From contig JAGOAA010000003.1 in the NCBI GenBank assembly GCA_017984215.1, positions 62,001-126,000 of the forward strand: a stretch of DNA of 64,000 nucleotides, in the 5' to 3' direction. Origin of the DNA: Cytophagaceae bacterium (lineage in GTDB: Bacteria > Bacteroidota > Bacteroidia > Cytophagales > Spirosomataceae). Numbering within the stretch: position 1 is the stretch's first letter; each line of letters opens with the position of its first letter. Both the position numbers and the translations under genes were made by a program. Below the pieces are notes generated by a model. It did no database searches. It had not been told where the DNA came from and worked only from the letters and a program-made list of their open reading frames with translations. Positions 34,871-43,944 of this stretch are shown one piece after another.

Positions 34871-35722
34871 ATGATCAAGAACATTGCACTTTTAGGAATA
34901 GCCTTTTTAGGATGTGCATCCAAAGAAGCTCCAAAACCATTTTTACCTACAGAACCGACGACACCTGTTGTCCCTAAGGTATATACCTTTACCAAAGATC
35001 CTATTTGGGTGGACGAGTTTGAAACGCCAGGATTACCCAATGATAAATTTTGGTCTTACGATGTCGGTGGCTCGGGTTGGGGCAATAATGAGTTACAATA
35101 TTATACGAAGGCGGATTTAGACAACGCGCACATTGAAAATGGCATTTTGACGATTGAGGCTATAAAGGAAAAGACAGGTGCGAATAATTATTCCTCAGCT
35201 CGTATTGTCACAAAGGGTAAACAAGATTTCTTGTATGGAAAGGTAGAGGTTCGTGCCAAAATTCCTGCAGGACGCGGTAATTGGCCGGCTATATGGATGT
35301 TGGCAAGTCAGTCCGATTACGGTTCAGCCTATTGGCCAGATAACGGCGAGATTGATATATTGGAGCACGTGGGTTACGATCCGGGGGTGATGCATTTTTC
35401 GGTTCATACCAAATCCTTCTATCATTCCATTGGAACGCAAAAAACAGCAACAACGCGGTTGGATGATTTTGATAAGGAGTTCCATGTCTATACGATGGAG
35501 TGGACGCCTCAAAGTATCAAGTCTTATATCGATGGAAAGTTATATTTTACTTTTGAGAATTCCGGTCGGGGATGGGAAGAGTGGCCCTTTGATAAGAAAC
35601 AACACATCTTGTTGAACCTAGCAATCGGTGGTAACTGGGGTGGGCAAAAAGGCGTTGATGACACCATCTTCCCGAATAAGTTTTTAATTGATTACGTGCG
35701 TGTGTACGGATTAAACCCATAA
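34871..35722 (+). CDS. Glycoside hydrolase family 16 lipoprotein (beta-glucanase-like)
   Basis: 283 residues from ATG 34871, giving a lipoprotein signal MIKNIALLGIAFLGC with Cys as lipid site. A Pro/Thr-rich linker leads to the GH16 jelly-roll. The catalytic E-I-D-I-L-E is E160, D162, E165, within WPDNGEIDILEHVGY; WVDEFETPGLPNDKFWSYDVGG and a WGGQKGVDD ending fit laminarinases. It should cut beta-1,3 or mixed-linkage glucans at the cell surface. It is two bases upstream of mazG, so they may be cotranscribed, though without functional link. Confidence 0.93.
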   Translation: MIKNIALLGIAFLGCASKEAPKPFLPTEPTTPVVPKVYTFTKDPIWVDEFETPGLPNDKFWSYDVGGSGWGNNELQYYTKADLDNAHIENGILTIEAIKEKTGANNYSSARIVTKGKQDFLYGKVEVRAKIPAGRGNWPAIWMLASQSDYGSAYWPDNGEIDILEHVGYDPGVMHFSVHTKSFYHSIGTQKTATTRLDDFDKEFHVYTMEWTPQSIKSYIDGKLYFTFENSGRGWEEWPFDKKQHILLNLAIGGNWGGQKGVDDTIFPNKFLIDYVRVYGLNP

Positions 35723-35724
35723 GC

Positions 35725-36522
35725 ATGAGATATCCAGCTGCGGCGGAGGCCTTTGATCGATTATTGTGTATCATGGATGATTTGCGGGAGAAATGCCCGT
35801 GGGACAAAAAGCAAACCTTGGATACCTTGCGTCACTTGACGATTGAGGAGACCTATGAATTATCGGATGCGATTTTGTCCAAAGACATGGCTGAAATTCG
35901 TAAAGAGGTCGGTGATGTGATGCTGCATTTGGTTTTTTACAGCAAGATTGGGTCGGAAACAGGTGACTTTGATGCGACATCGATGTTACATGGCATTTGT
36001 GAGAAGTTGATTTCGCGGCATCCGCATATTTATGGGGATGTGGTGGCAGAGACGGAGGAAGAAGTGAAGGCCAATTGGGAAGCTTTGAAATTAAAGGAGG
36101 GGAATAAATCGGTGTTGTCCGGTGTGCCAGGTTCTTTGCCCTCGCTGGTAAAGGCGATGCGGATTCAGGAGAAGGCCCGCGGTGCGGGCTTTGATTGGGA
36201 GGAGAAGGAGCAAGTATGGGAGAAAGTAGAAGAGGAATTAGGGGAATTCAAAGAGACCTTTGTGGGGAAAGACTTGTCGGCTGCCCAAAAAGAGGAGGCG
36301 GAAGGTGAGATGGGGGATTTAATATTCAGCCTGGTGAACTTTGCACGCTTTATTGATATCAATCCGGATCAGGCAGTTGAGCGGACAAATCGGAAATTCA
36401 TTTATCGTTTTCAGCATTTAGAGCGTCGTGCGGCCGAAATGGGCAAGAATTTGCAGGATATGACACTCACGGAGATGGATATACTTTGGAACGAAGCGAA
36501 GGTGACGCTGCCAGGGTCATGA
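35725..36522 (+). CDS. mazG: Nucleoside triphosphate pyrophosphohydrolase MazG
   Basis: 265 residues with two MazG domains. The first has LREKCPWDKKQTLDTLRHLTIEETYEL and KEVGDVMLHLVFYSKI (ExxE...ExxD metal site), the second EKVEEELGEFKE and EGEMGDLIFSLVNFARF. MazG hydrolyses all NTPs to NMP and PPi and clears damaged nucleotides. Its final residues, TLPGS and the stop codon, are encoded by the left half of palindrome family A copy 3, so the natural C-terminus has been replaced or extended by the repeat. Confidence 0.95.
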   Translation: MRYPAAAEAFDRLLCIMDDLREKCPWDKKQTLDTLRHLTIEETYELSDAILSKDMAEIRKEVGDVMLHLVFYSKIGSETGDFDATSMLHGICEKLISRHPHIYGDVVAETEEEVKANWEALKLKEGNKSVLSGVPGSLPSLVKAMRIQEKARGAGFDWEEKEQVWEKVEEELGEFKETFVGKDLSAAQKEEAEGEMGDLIFSLVNFARFIDINPDQAVERTNRKFIYRFQHLERRAAEMGKNLQDMTLTEMDILWNEAKVTLPGS

Positions 36523-36535
36523 CCCTGGCAGCGTC
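36504..36535. repeat. Dispersed palindrome family A, copy 3 (mazG 3' end)
   Basis: A perfect 32-nt palindrome: 16 bases at 36504-36519 pair with 36520-36535. Outer arms are GACGCTGCC/GGCAGCGTC. The mazG stop TGA lies at its centre (36520-36522). It probably serves as the mazG 3' hairpin. Confidence 0.93.
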
Positions 36536-36561
36536 TACCGCCGAACGCAAATAAAAGTGGA

Positions 36562-37701
36562 TTATTGCACTGAAAACTGATAAACGGTCTTCGAAGTATA
36601 GGTTTCTCCTGGACGCAATACAGTCGAAGGGAAATTCGGTTTATTAGGTGAATCTGGGTAATGCTGCGTTTCCAAGCAAAAGCCTGTACGTTTGTTGTAC
36701 ACGGTACCATATTTCCCAACCAAGTGCCCATCTAAATTATTTCCCGTATAGAATTGAACACCGGGTTCAGTCGTGAAAACTTCCATTACTCGTCCCGATG
36801 TAGGGTCTTCGACGCGCGCAATTTTTCCATAAGCACCAGGGGCTTTATCAAAAGCATAGCAGTGGTCGTATCCGCCACCTAAGGTAATTTGCTCATCTTG
36901 GGCGTTAATATCTAAGCCGATTTTTTTAGCGGATGTAAAATCAAAAGGTCCACCTTTCACGGATTTAACCTCGCCTGTTGGGATTAACACCTTATCGACT
37001 GGGATGAAGAAAGGAGCGTTCAACTGGATTTTATGGTTAAGTACATCGCGCTTCACATTGCCCGAAAGGTTAAAATAGGAGTGATTGCAGATATTCAGGA
37101 CCGTTGCTTGGTCCGTTTTTGCCACATAATCCATCGATAAGGCATTGTCATCGCCTAAGGTATATGTAACTTGAACTTCGAGGTTACCGGGAAAACCTTC
37201 TTCGCCATCTTTGGAGAGGTAGGCAAGTGTTAGGCTTGCGCCATTTTTGGAAACGGTTCTCCATACTTGCTTGTCGAAGCCCTTCAGGCCACCATGTAAG
37301 TGCTGGCCGTTATTTTGTGCGGCTAAAGTGTAGCTTTTTCCATCCAGGCTGAATTTACCCGCGGCAATGCGGTTACCATAGCGACCTACGACTGCGCCGA
37401 AGTAGGGGGAGTCGTTGATGTAGTCGGCTACTTGATCGAAACCTAAGACCACATCCTCCATGACCTCATTTTTATCTGGCACGATGATTTTGGTAATGAT
37501 GGCACCGTAATTCATGATTTGGACCTCCATGCCTTGGGTATTTTTCAAGGTATAAAGGGTAACAGCTTCGTTGGAAGTCGTTTGGCCAAAAGGCTTTTCT
37601 GAAATTAACATGTTGGTTTTGAGGGATTTAGTTTGCGCCATGCCCATAAAAAAGGAACAAGCAAAAAAGGCTGTCGCGAGCCGGAAAACGGTTTTTTTCA
37701 T
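36562..37701 (-). CDS. galM: Aldose 1-epimerase (galactose mutarotase), secreted
   Basis: 379 residues from ATG 37701, which gives the signal peptide MKKTVFRLATAFFACSFFMGMA cut before QTK; ATG 37722 is an alternative. Mutarotase fold with AAQNNGQHLHGGLKGFDKQVWR near 95-115, NICNHSYFNLSG (catalytic His) near 190 and a final EPGVQFYTGNNLDG with the catalytic Glu. It interconverts alpha and beta anomers of hexoses, here in the periplasm, useful next to sugar uptake. No sugar-use operon adjoins it. Confidence 0.93.
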   Translation of the reverse strand: MKKTVFRLATAFFACSFFMGMAQTKSLKTNMLISEKPFGQTTSNEAVTLYTLKNTQGMEVQIMNYGAIITKIIVPDKNEVMEDVVLGFDQVADYINDSPYFGAVVGRYGNRIAAGKFSLDGKSYTLAAQNNGQHLHGGLKGFDKQVWRTVSKNGASLTLAYLSKDGEEGFPGNLEVQVTYTLGDDNALSMDYVAKTDQATVLNICNHSYFNLSGNVKRDVLNHKIQLNAPFFIPVDKVLIPTGEVKSVKGGPFDFTSAKKIGLDINAQDEQITLGGGYDHCYAFDKAPGAYGKIARVEDPTSGRVMEVFTTEPGVQFYTGNNLDGHLVGKYGTVYNKRTGFCLETQHYPDSPNKPNFPSTVLRPGETYTSKTVYQFSVQ

Positions 37702-37740
37702 GGCAAATAGGTTATTGAACATCCAATTTAGAGAATTTGC

Positions 37741-37770
37741 TTGAAAATAAAATTATTCTTCCTATCTTTG
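37741..37770 (+). promoter_or_regulatory. Promoter for rpsA
   Basis: TTG (37741-37743), a 19-base spacer and TATCTTTG (37763-37770), a good match to the Bacteroidota -33/-7 consensus. It predicts a leader of about 75 bases before the ATG at 37849, room for S1 autoregulation. Confidence 0.75.
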
Positions 37771-37848
37771 CACCCCAATTTAAAAATTGTTTTACACTTA
37801 AATTCAGCACGTTAGCCCAGCGTGTTGATGTATCTAGGGCGATCAAAT

Positions 37849-39669
37849 ATGTCAAAAGTTAAAAAAGATTTCGACTGGGATTTAGTTGAAGGAAAAGGAT
37901 TCGGCGGTAACTATACTGAGGATCAAAAAGCACAAATGGAGGCAGCTATCGAGGCTACTCTAAACTCGGTAACTGAGAAGGAAGTTGTGAAGGGGGTTGT
38001 TGTAAGCAAAACAGACCGTGAAGTAATCGTAAACATTGGATTCAAATCTGATGGTTTAGTATCTGCATCTGAATTCCGCGATATGCCGGATTTGAAAGCT
38101 GGAGATGAAGTAGAAGTTTACATTGAGAATCAAGAAGATGCAAACGGCCAATTGATTTTATCTCGCAAGTTAGCGAAGGTAATGGGCGCTTGGACGAACA
38201 TTGAGAAAGCTTTGGAAGAAGATACAATCATCAATGGTTTCGTAAAACGTCGTACAAAAGGTGGTTTGATCGTGGATATTTTTGGAATCGAGGCGTTCTT
38301 GCCAGGATCTCAAATTGATGTGAAGCCAATCCGTGATTTCGATATTTTTGTTGGCAAAAATATGGAAGTTAAGGTGGTTAAGATCAACCATACAAATGAC
38401 AACGTTGTTGTATCTCACAAAGTATTGATCGAGAAAGATCTTGAGGCGCAACGTCAATTAATCTTGAACAACTTAGATAAGGGTCAAGTATTAGAAGGTG
38501 TGATCAAAAACATGACTAATTTCGGTGTGTTCATCGACTTAGGTGGTGTTGATGGTTTATTGCACATTACAGATATCTCGTGGGGACGTATCAACCACCC
38601 ACAAGAGGTGTTGAAATTAGATCAAAAAATCCAAGTAGTAGTATTAGACTTTGATGAGAACAAGAAACGTATCTCATTAGGTATGAAGCAATTGCAAGCA
38701 CATCCTTGGGAAGCATTAGCTACTGAGGTTGAGGTTGGATCTAAAGTAAAAGGTAAAATCGTTAACGTTGCGGATTACGGTGCTTTCTTAGAAGTATTGC
38801 CAGGCGTTGAAGGTTTGATCCACGTTTCTGAGATGTCATGGTCTCAGCACTTGCGTAACCCACAAGATTTCTTGAAAGTAGGCGATGAAATGGAAGCAGT
38901 TGTGTTGACATTAGATCGTTCTGAGCGCAAGATGTCTTTAGGTATCAAGCAATTGACTGAAGATCCTTGGAACAAAACAGATTTGTTGTCTAAATATGCA
39001 GTAGGAACGAAGCACAAAGGAACTGTTCGTAACTTGACTAACTTTGGTTTATTCCTTGAGTTAGAAGAAGGTATCGATGGTTTGGTACACGTTTCTGACT
39101 TGTCTTGGACAAAGAAAATCAAGCATCCATCTGAATTCGTTAAAGTAGGCGATTCATTAGATGTTATCGTGATTGAGTTAGACGCGGATAACCGTCGTTT
39201 GGCATTAGGTCACAAGCAATTAGAAGAGAATCCTTGGGATACATTTGAAAGTGTATTCACTGTAGGTTCAGTACATAAAGCAACTGTTATTTCGAAAAAT
39301 GACAAAATGGCTACGTTGGAATTACCTTACGGTATCGAAGGTTTAGCTGCTTTGAAACAATTGACGAAAGCAGATGAGTCAGTAGCTGAAGCGGGTGAGG
39401 CATTGGATTTCGTTGTAACGGAATTCCACAAAGAAGATCGCAAGATTATTCTTTCGCACACACGTACATTCTCAGGTGCGCCAGTTGAAGAAGTTAAAGT
39501 AGAGAAGAAAAAAGCAACAAAAACTACAGAGAAGACAGCGACAGTTACAGCTGAGAAGTCGACAATGGGTGATATCGGTGCTTTATCTGCTTTGAAAGAG
39601 CAAATGGAAGGTGCTGAGCGTGAGCAAGCGATCAAAAAATTAGAGAAGAAATCTAAGAAAGCAGAATAA
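37849..39669 (+). CDS. rpsA: 30S ribosomal protein S1
   Basis: 606 residues from ATG 37849 (MSKVKKDFDWD); an upstream GTG frame is unlikely. Six S1 RNA-binding domains can be followed, the clearest being VLEGVIKNMTNFGVFIDLGG, VKGKIVNVADYGAFLEV and HKGTVRNLTNFGLFLELEEG. The last ~75 residues form a Lys/Glu/Thr-rich tail. S1 holds mRNA on the ribosome and matters most where Shine-Dalgarno pairing is weak, as here. Codon use is strongly biased (TTA, CGT, GGT), a sign of high expression. Confidence 0.97.
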   Translation: MSKVKKDFDWDLVEGKGFGGNYTEDQKAQMEAAIEATLNSVTEKEVVKGVVVSKTDREVIVNIGFKSDGLVSASEFRDMPDLKAGDEVEVYIENQEDANGQLILSRKLAKVMGAWTNIEKALEEDTIINGFVKRRTKGGLIVDIFGIEAFLPGSQIDVKPIRDFDIFVGKNMEVKVVKINHTNDNVVVSHKVLIEKDLEAQRQLILNNLDKGQVLEGVIKNMTNFGVFIDLGGVDGLLHITDISWGRINHPQEVLKLDQKIQVVVLDFDENKKRISLGMKQLQAHPWEALATEVEVGSKVKGKIVNVADYGAFLEVLPGVEGLIHVSEMSWSQHLRNPQDFLKVGDEMEAVVLTLDRSERKMSLGIKQLTEDPWNKTDLLSKYAVGTKHKGTVRNLTNFGLFLELEEGIDGLVHVSDLSWTKKIKHPSEFVKVGDSLDVIVIELDADNRRLALGHKQLEENPWDTFESVFTVGSVHKATVISKNDKMATLELPYGIEGLAALKQLTKADESVAEAGEALDFVVTEFHKEDRKIILSHTRTFSGAPVEEVKVEKKKATKTTEKTATVTAEKSTMGDIGALSALKEQMEGAEREQAIKKLEKKSKKAE

Positions 39670-39690
39670 TATTTGTTTTAAGTTTTGATC

Positions 39691-39723
39691 AAAAGGGGAT
39701 TCGGAAACGAATCCCCTTTTTTT
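39691..39723 (+). terminator. Rho-independent terminator of rpsA
   Basis: A 13-bp perfect stem AAAAGGGGATTCG / CGAATCCCCTTTT (39691-39703, 39708-39720) capped by a GAAA tetraloop and followed by T's. Confidence 0.93.
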
Positions 39724-39865
39724 GTGCTATCCTGATGCAGGCCCACAGATTTGCAAAATATCAAGAAAATGATTGCTTATTTCGAGGTATTTTGACAACT
39801 TAGGGGCTTGACTGAGAACAGGCGGAATGCTCATTCTCGTCTTAGCAATCTAAATCAATTAAACT

Positions 39866-41299
39866 ATGGGAAATAATTCACGGAGAGACTTTCTTAAAAA
39901 AGCTGGATTAGCTGCAGGAAGCTTTTACATTGTTCCGCGGCACGTATTAGGCAAGGGCTTTACGGCTCCTTCCGACAAGTTAAACATTATGGGTATCGGA
40001 GCTGGCGGAAAAGGCCAGAGTGATATCATGAGTTCATTCAACAAAGGCAAGGAGAACATTGTTGCTTTGGTTGATGTAGATGATCGCCGCGCGGTTCAGT
40101 CGCGTAAGGATTTCCCCAAAGCGAATTATTACCGCGATTTTCGTAAGGCATTAGAAGCTGAAGGAGATAATGTTGATGCGGTTATCGTTTCAACCCCAGA
40201 TCATACGCATACAACGATTGCCATGGAAGCCATGCGTCGTAAAAAACACGTTTATGTACAAAAGCCATTGACGCACGACATTTATGAAGCGCGTATGATG
40301 ACTGAAAAAGCCCGCGAAATGAAAGTGGTTACGCAAATGGGTAACCAAGGTTCTTCCGGTGACGGCGTGCGTAAAATGATGGAGTGGTTTGATGGGGGTG
40401 TGATTGGAAAAGTATCTGAAGTATTGGTTTGGACGAATCGTCCTGTTTGGCCACAAGGTATCTCTTATCCTGCTGCAGGGCATCCGGTGCCAGCAGAATT
40501 GGATTGGGATTTGTGGTTAGGACCATCTAAATATCGTGAGTTTAACCCTGCATTTGTGCCATTCAAATGGCGTGGATGGTGGGATTATGGTACAGGAGCC
40601 TTAGGCGATATGGGATGTCACTTATTAGATCCTCCATTTAAAGTATTAGGTATCCGTGATGCCTTGAACGTAGAATGTTCGGTTGGCTCTGTATTCCTTA
40701 CGGATTGGGTTCCTGAGTGGATTCCAGAAGGATGTCCTCCATCATCTATGGTGACCTTAAATTATGGACCATCAGCGAAAAACAAATCCAATGTGAAGTT
40801 AACTTGGTTTGATGGCGGTCTTCGTGCACCTCATCCAGCGGGTATTCCAGCGACGGAAGTTATCGGCGATGCGGATGGTTCGAATGGCGTTATCTTAATT
40901 GGGTCAAAAGGAATTATGACTTGCGGTACCTATGGTATCAATCCTAAAGTATATAAAAACGGAAAGCGTGTAGATGAATCTGAATTACCAAAAGCATCGT
41001 TGCCACGTGTCATTGGTGGAGATTCAGGACACAATACGCAATGGGTTGAGGCTTGTAAAGCTGGATATGGCAATATGGAAGTAAGTTCACCTTTTGATTA
41101 TGCAGGTCCATTTACGGAGTCGGTATTGATGGGTAACCTTGCGATTCGTTCGTATATGTTGCGCGAAGGCGAAGGCCGGAATGCGAAGTACATTGGTCGC
41201 CAACAGCTCGAGTGGGATGCAGCGAATATGCGCATTACCAATTTCGAAGCGGCGAATCAATTCGTGAAGCGTGAATACCGCGCGGGTTGGACGATGTAA
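39866..41299 (+). CDS. Gfo/Idh/MocA family oxidoreductase with Tat signal
   Basis: 477 residues. The N-terminus NNSRRDFLKKAGLAAGSFYIVPRHVLG is a twin-arginine signal, so the enzyme folds in the cytoplasm with its nicotinamide cofactor and is exported. A Rossmann domain (about 38-160; IMGIGAGGKGQSDIM, VDVDDRRA, STPDHTH, QKPLTHDIYEA) precedes the C-terminal alpha/beta domain. Such periplasmic members in Bacteroidota act on sugars or glycan derivatives; substrate unknown. It is monocistronic with a terminator at 41322. Confidence 0.92.
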   Translation: MGNNSRRDFLKKAGLAAGSFYIVPRHVLGKGFTAPSDKLNIMGIGAGGKGQSDIMSSFNKGKENIVALVDVDDRRAVQSRKDFPKANYYRDFRKALEAEGDNVDAVIVSTPDHTHTTIAMEAMRRKKHVYVQKPLTHDIYEARMMTEKAREMKVVTQMGNQGSSGDGVRKMMEWFDGGVIGKVSEVLVWTNRPVWPQGISYPAAGHPVPAELDWDLWLGPSKYREFNPAFVPFKWRGWWDYGTGALGDMGCHLLDPPFKVLGIRDALNVECSVGSVFLTDWVPEWIPEGCPPSSMVTLNYGPSAKNKSNVKLTWFDGGLRAPHPAGIPATEVIGDADGSNGVILIGSKGIMTCGTYGINPKVYKNGKRVDESELPKASLPRVIGGDSGHNTQWVEACKAGYGNMEVSSPFDYAGPFTESVLMGNLAIRSYMLREGEGRNAKYIGRQQLEWDAANMRITNFEAANQFVKREYRAGWTM

Positions 41300-41321
41300 T
41301 CTGTTAAAACCTGATAATTAG

Positions 41322-41353
41322 AAAAGACGGGGGTTCTCTCCCGTCTTTTTTTT
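41322..41353 (+). terminator. Rho-independent terminator of the oxidoreductase gene
   Basis: A 10-bp stem AAAAGACGGG / CCCGTCTTTT (41322-41331, 41340-41349) and a T-run. TATTTTTG at 41353-41360 in its tail also resembles a -7 box for the next gene. Confidence 0.92.
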
Positions 41354-41374
41354 ATTTTTGCTAAAATTTATAAC

Positions 41375-41899
41375 ATGCTCTCAACATTCCCATCTACACT
41401 ACCCGCTTCCGATGTTTTCTCAACAGTCGCTTCTTTTATTCAACAAGAGGGCTATGAGATTGTTGATCATGACTTCGATAGACCTTGGGGAGGTTTCTTT
41501 GTCTTACAAGAAAGTGATGCAGCTAAATTCGCCAAGCAGTTTTTCCCATCGGTTGCTTTTGATTCCATCCAAATCACCCAAAAGCTTAGTCCGAAATTCT
41601 TAGTAGTAGCTCCCAATAAGCGTTTGTCTTGGCAATATCATTTCCGCCGTGCTGAATTATGGTCAGTGACCTCTGGTCCCGTGGGTGTTGCCATTTCGGC
41701 GACCGATGAACAAACTGTTCCCGATACGTATCAGGTTGACGATATCATCACCTTGCCCATCGGAACGCGTCATCGCCTGGTTGGATTAGCGCAATGGGGA
41801 GTCGTTGCTGAGATTTGGCAGCATACAGATGTATTAAATCCGTCCGATGAATCTGACATCGTTCGTTTACAGGATGACTTCGGCCGTTCGTCGATTTAA
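41375..41899 (+). CDS. Cupin protein, mannose-6-phosphate isomerase type II-like
   Basis: 174 residues. The C-terminal half has the cupin pattern of type II phosphomannose isomerases: WQYHFRRAELWSVTSGPVGVAI, LPIGTRHRLVGLAQWGVVAEIWQ and the closing ESDIVRLQDDFGR. The N-terminal RPWGGFFVLQ also matches. Missing is the GDP-mannose pyrophosphorylase domain found in the bifunctional enzyme, so this is a stand-alone cupin. It may interconvert mannose-6-P and fructose-6-P; the usual metal-binding histidine set is only partly evident, so activity is uncertain. Confidence 0.72.
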   Translation: MLSTFPSTLPASDVFSTVASFIQQEGYEIVDHDFDRPWGGFFVLQESDAAKFAKQFFPSVAFDSIQITQKLSPKFLVVAPNKRLSWQYHFRRAELWSVTSGPVGVAISATDEQTVPDTYQVDDIITLPIGTRHRLVGLAQWGVVAEIWQHTDVLNPSDESDIVRLQDDFGRSSI

Positions 41900-41932
41900 T
41901 ATTCCGCTCATCTAAAAATAATACAAGAAAAC

Positions 41933-41963
41933 TTTGTAGTCTATAAAAGTTTCCATAGTTTTG
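41933..41963 (+). promoter_or_regulatory. Promoter of the efflux operon
   Basis: TTTG (41933-41936), a 19-base spacer and TAGTTTTG (41956-41963): a full match to the Bacteroidota TTTG/TAnnTTTG promoter. The tetR ATG lies 28 bases downstream. Autoregulation by the TetR protein is likely, though no clear operator palindrome was found. Confidence 0.82.
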
Positions 41964-41991
41964 CTTCCCGATAAATCAACGGGTTTAGCAA

Positions 41992-42597
41992 ATGAAATCA
42001 CGTATTCTAGAAAAAGGAACTCAATTATTCTTTCGTTACGGCGTCAAGTCGGTGACGATGGATGCGATTGCGGCCGAATTAGGGATTTCTAAAAAAACGA
42101 TTTATCAACATTTTCCGGATAAAGAATCCATGGTTTGTGAAGTGGTAAAATCGTTCATAGAGCAGGATGCAGTAAAGTGGGAGGAACTCGATAAGCGATA
42201 TTCAAATGTAATTGAGAAGATGTTTAAGTCCTTTGAAATGGTCAAAGACATGCTGATCACCATGAACCCTCGTTTGCTTTTTGAAATTCAAAAGTATTTC
42301 CCAACGGCATTTAAATTGTTCAAAAATCATGGGGAAAACTACATACACAAGAATTTGATTGCCGACTTCAAGAAGGGTGCTCAATTCGGATATTTTAGAA
42401 ATGACGTTGATTTCGAATTATTAGCTCGCCTGCGTATGGCAGAGGTTGATTTAGTATTTAACCCCGACTTTTACCCCAATAATAAATTATCATTGTATGA
42501 AACCCAGCTCACCTTGATGGACATTTTCATGCGAGGCATTTTGACCGAAAAAGGTCTAACACTTTATAACTCTTATCAAAACAATTTAAAATCATGA
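41992..42597 (+). CDS. TetR/AcrR family transcriptional regulator
   Basis: 201 residues. N-terminal helix-turn-helix (residues ~10-55): LFFRYGVKSVTMDAIAAELGISKKTIYQHFPDKESM. The remaining helical part is a ligand-binding and dimerisation domain with no close named type. As first gene of an operon with TolC, adaptor and RND pump genes, and with an ATGA overlap to the TolC gene, it is expected to sense a pump substrate or envelope signal and control this operon. Confidence 0.93.
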   Translation: MKSRILEKGTQLFFRYGVKSVTMDAIAAELGISKKTIYQHFPDKESMVCEVVKSFIEQDAVKWEELDKRYSNVIEKMFKSFEMVKDMLITMNPRLLFEIQKYFPTAFKLFKNHGENYIHKNLIADFKKGAQFGYFRNDVDFELLARLRMAEVDLVFNPDFYPNNKLSLYETQLTLMDIFMRGILTEKGLTLYNSYQNNLKS

Positions 42598-43937
42598 TCC
42601 GCCTAAGAAAAATCTACGCCGGTCTATTTTTACTTTGCTCGGTGGCAGTCAATGCACAATCTTTCAGCTTAAAAGATGCTGTGGATTATGCCATTGTACA
42701 CCATGTGCAGGTGAAAAATAGCCAGATCGACTTGCAGAACGCAAGCGCGAAAATTAATGAAATTCGGGCCATTGGATTGCCGCAAGTCAATGCGGGTATA
42801 TCTTATGGAAACAGTTTGATTCTTCAACGTGTGTTTATCCCTGCCAATATTTTCAATCCTGCAGCTAAACCGGGTGAGTTAATCGCGGCCAAATTTGGTG
42901 TAACGAATTCAGGAAACACGAATGTGGGTGTAAGCCAATTGCTTTTTGACGGAACGTACCTTCTTGGCTTAAAAGCTTCGGAAGTTTACAAGGATTTGTC
43001 GATGAAGACGCTAACCCAGTCGAAGCAGCAAGTTGCAGAAAACGTAACGAAGGCCTATTACGGGATCTTAGTTAACGAGAAGCGCTTGTCGATTTTGCAA
43101 GCCAATGTAGGTCGTTTGGATACTTTATTGAAAGAAACGAAGGCACTTAACGCTCAGGGATTCGTTGAGAAAATCGATGTTCAACGCTTAGAAGTTCAAG
43201 CGAACAACTTGCGTACCGAATTAGAAAACGTATACCGCTTACAAGAATTAAGCTATTCCTTGTTGAAGTTTCAAATGGGATATCCGATGGAAACACCGAT
43301 TCGCTTAGCGGAAACGCTTGAGCAAATCGAGTTGAGCCACCGTTTATTGGAAGACCAAGATTTACCTTTCAATTATGGTAACCGCATCGAATATTCGATC
43401 TTGAAAACGCAAGAAAACTTAGCGGAATTAGATTTGAAAAGCATCAAAGCAGGCTATTTGCCTCGTCTTGTTGCCTCTGCGAATTACGGATACAATGCGG
43501 GTGCTAATAGTTTTGGTGATTTATTTTCGAAGTCTTGGTTTGACAATGCAACCATCGGCTTCTCGCTTCAAATCCCAATTTTCGATGGCTTTTCGAAGAA
43601 ATACAAAGCAATGCAGTCGGCAAATAACCTTCAAAAAGTTCGCCAAAGCTATGATTTGTTGAAATCGTCTATCGATTTACAACGTGGCCAATCGATCATC
43701 TCCTTGAAAAATGCCTTGGAATCTTTGAAAGAACAACAAGCGAATCTTGACTTGGCCAATGAAATTTCACGTGTCACGCGTGTGAAATATACGCAAGGTG
43801 TTGGTTCGAATCTGGAAGTGCTAAACGCAGAAACTTCCATCAAGGAATCGCAAGGAAATTACTTTACTGCACTTTACAACGCCCTAATCGCGAAAGTAGA
43901 GCTTGCAAAATCAAACGGAACTCTATACTCAGAATAA
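42594..43937 (+). CDS. TolC family outer-membrane efflux protein
   Basis: 447 residues; signal peptide MIRLRKIYAGLFLLCSVAVNA cut before QSF. Two outer-membrane efflux (OEP) repeats with long coiled coils, around residues 25-210 and 245-440; the second ends in YTQGVGSNLEVLNAETSIKESQGNYF, the typical TolC signature. It forms the trimeric outer-membrane exit duct for the adaptor and RND pump encoded next. Overlaps tetR by 4 bases and the adaptor start follows 7 bases after its stop. Confidence 0.95.
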   Translation: MIRLRKIYAGLFLLCSVAVNAQSFSLKDAVDYAIVHHVQVKNSQIDLQNASAKINEIRAIGLPQVNAGISYGNSLILQRVFIPANIFNPAAKPGELIAAKFGVTNSGNTNVGVSQLLFDGTYLLGLKASEVYKDLSMKTLTQSKQQVAENVTKAYYGILVNEKRLSILQANVGRLDTLLKETKALNAQGFVEKIDVQRLEVQANNLRTELENVYRLQELSYSLLKFQMGYPMETPIRLAETLEQIELSHRLLEDQDLPFNYGNRIEYSILKTQENLAELDLKSIKAGYLPRLVASANYGYNAGANSFGDLFSKSWFDNATIGFSLQIPIFDGFSKKYKAMQSANNLQKVRQSYDLLKSSIDLQRGQSIISLKNALESLKEQQANLDLANEISRVTRVKYTQGVGSNLEVLNAETSIKESQGNYFTALYNALIAKVELAKSNGTLYSE

Positions 43938-43944
43938 TACGAAC

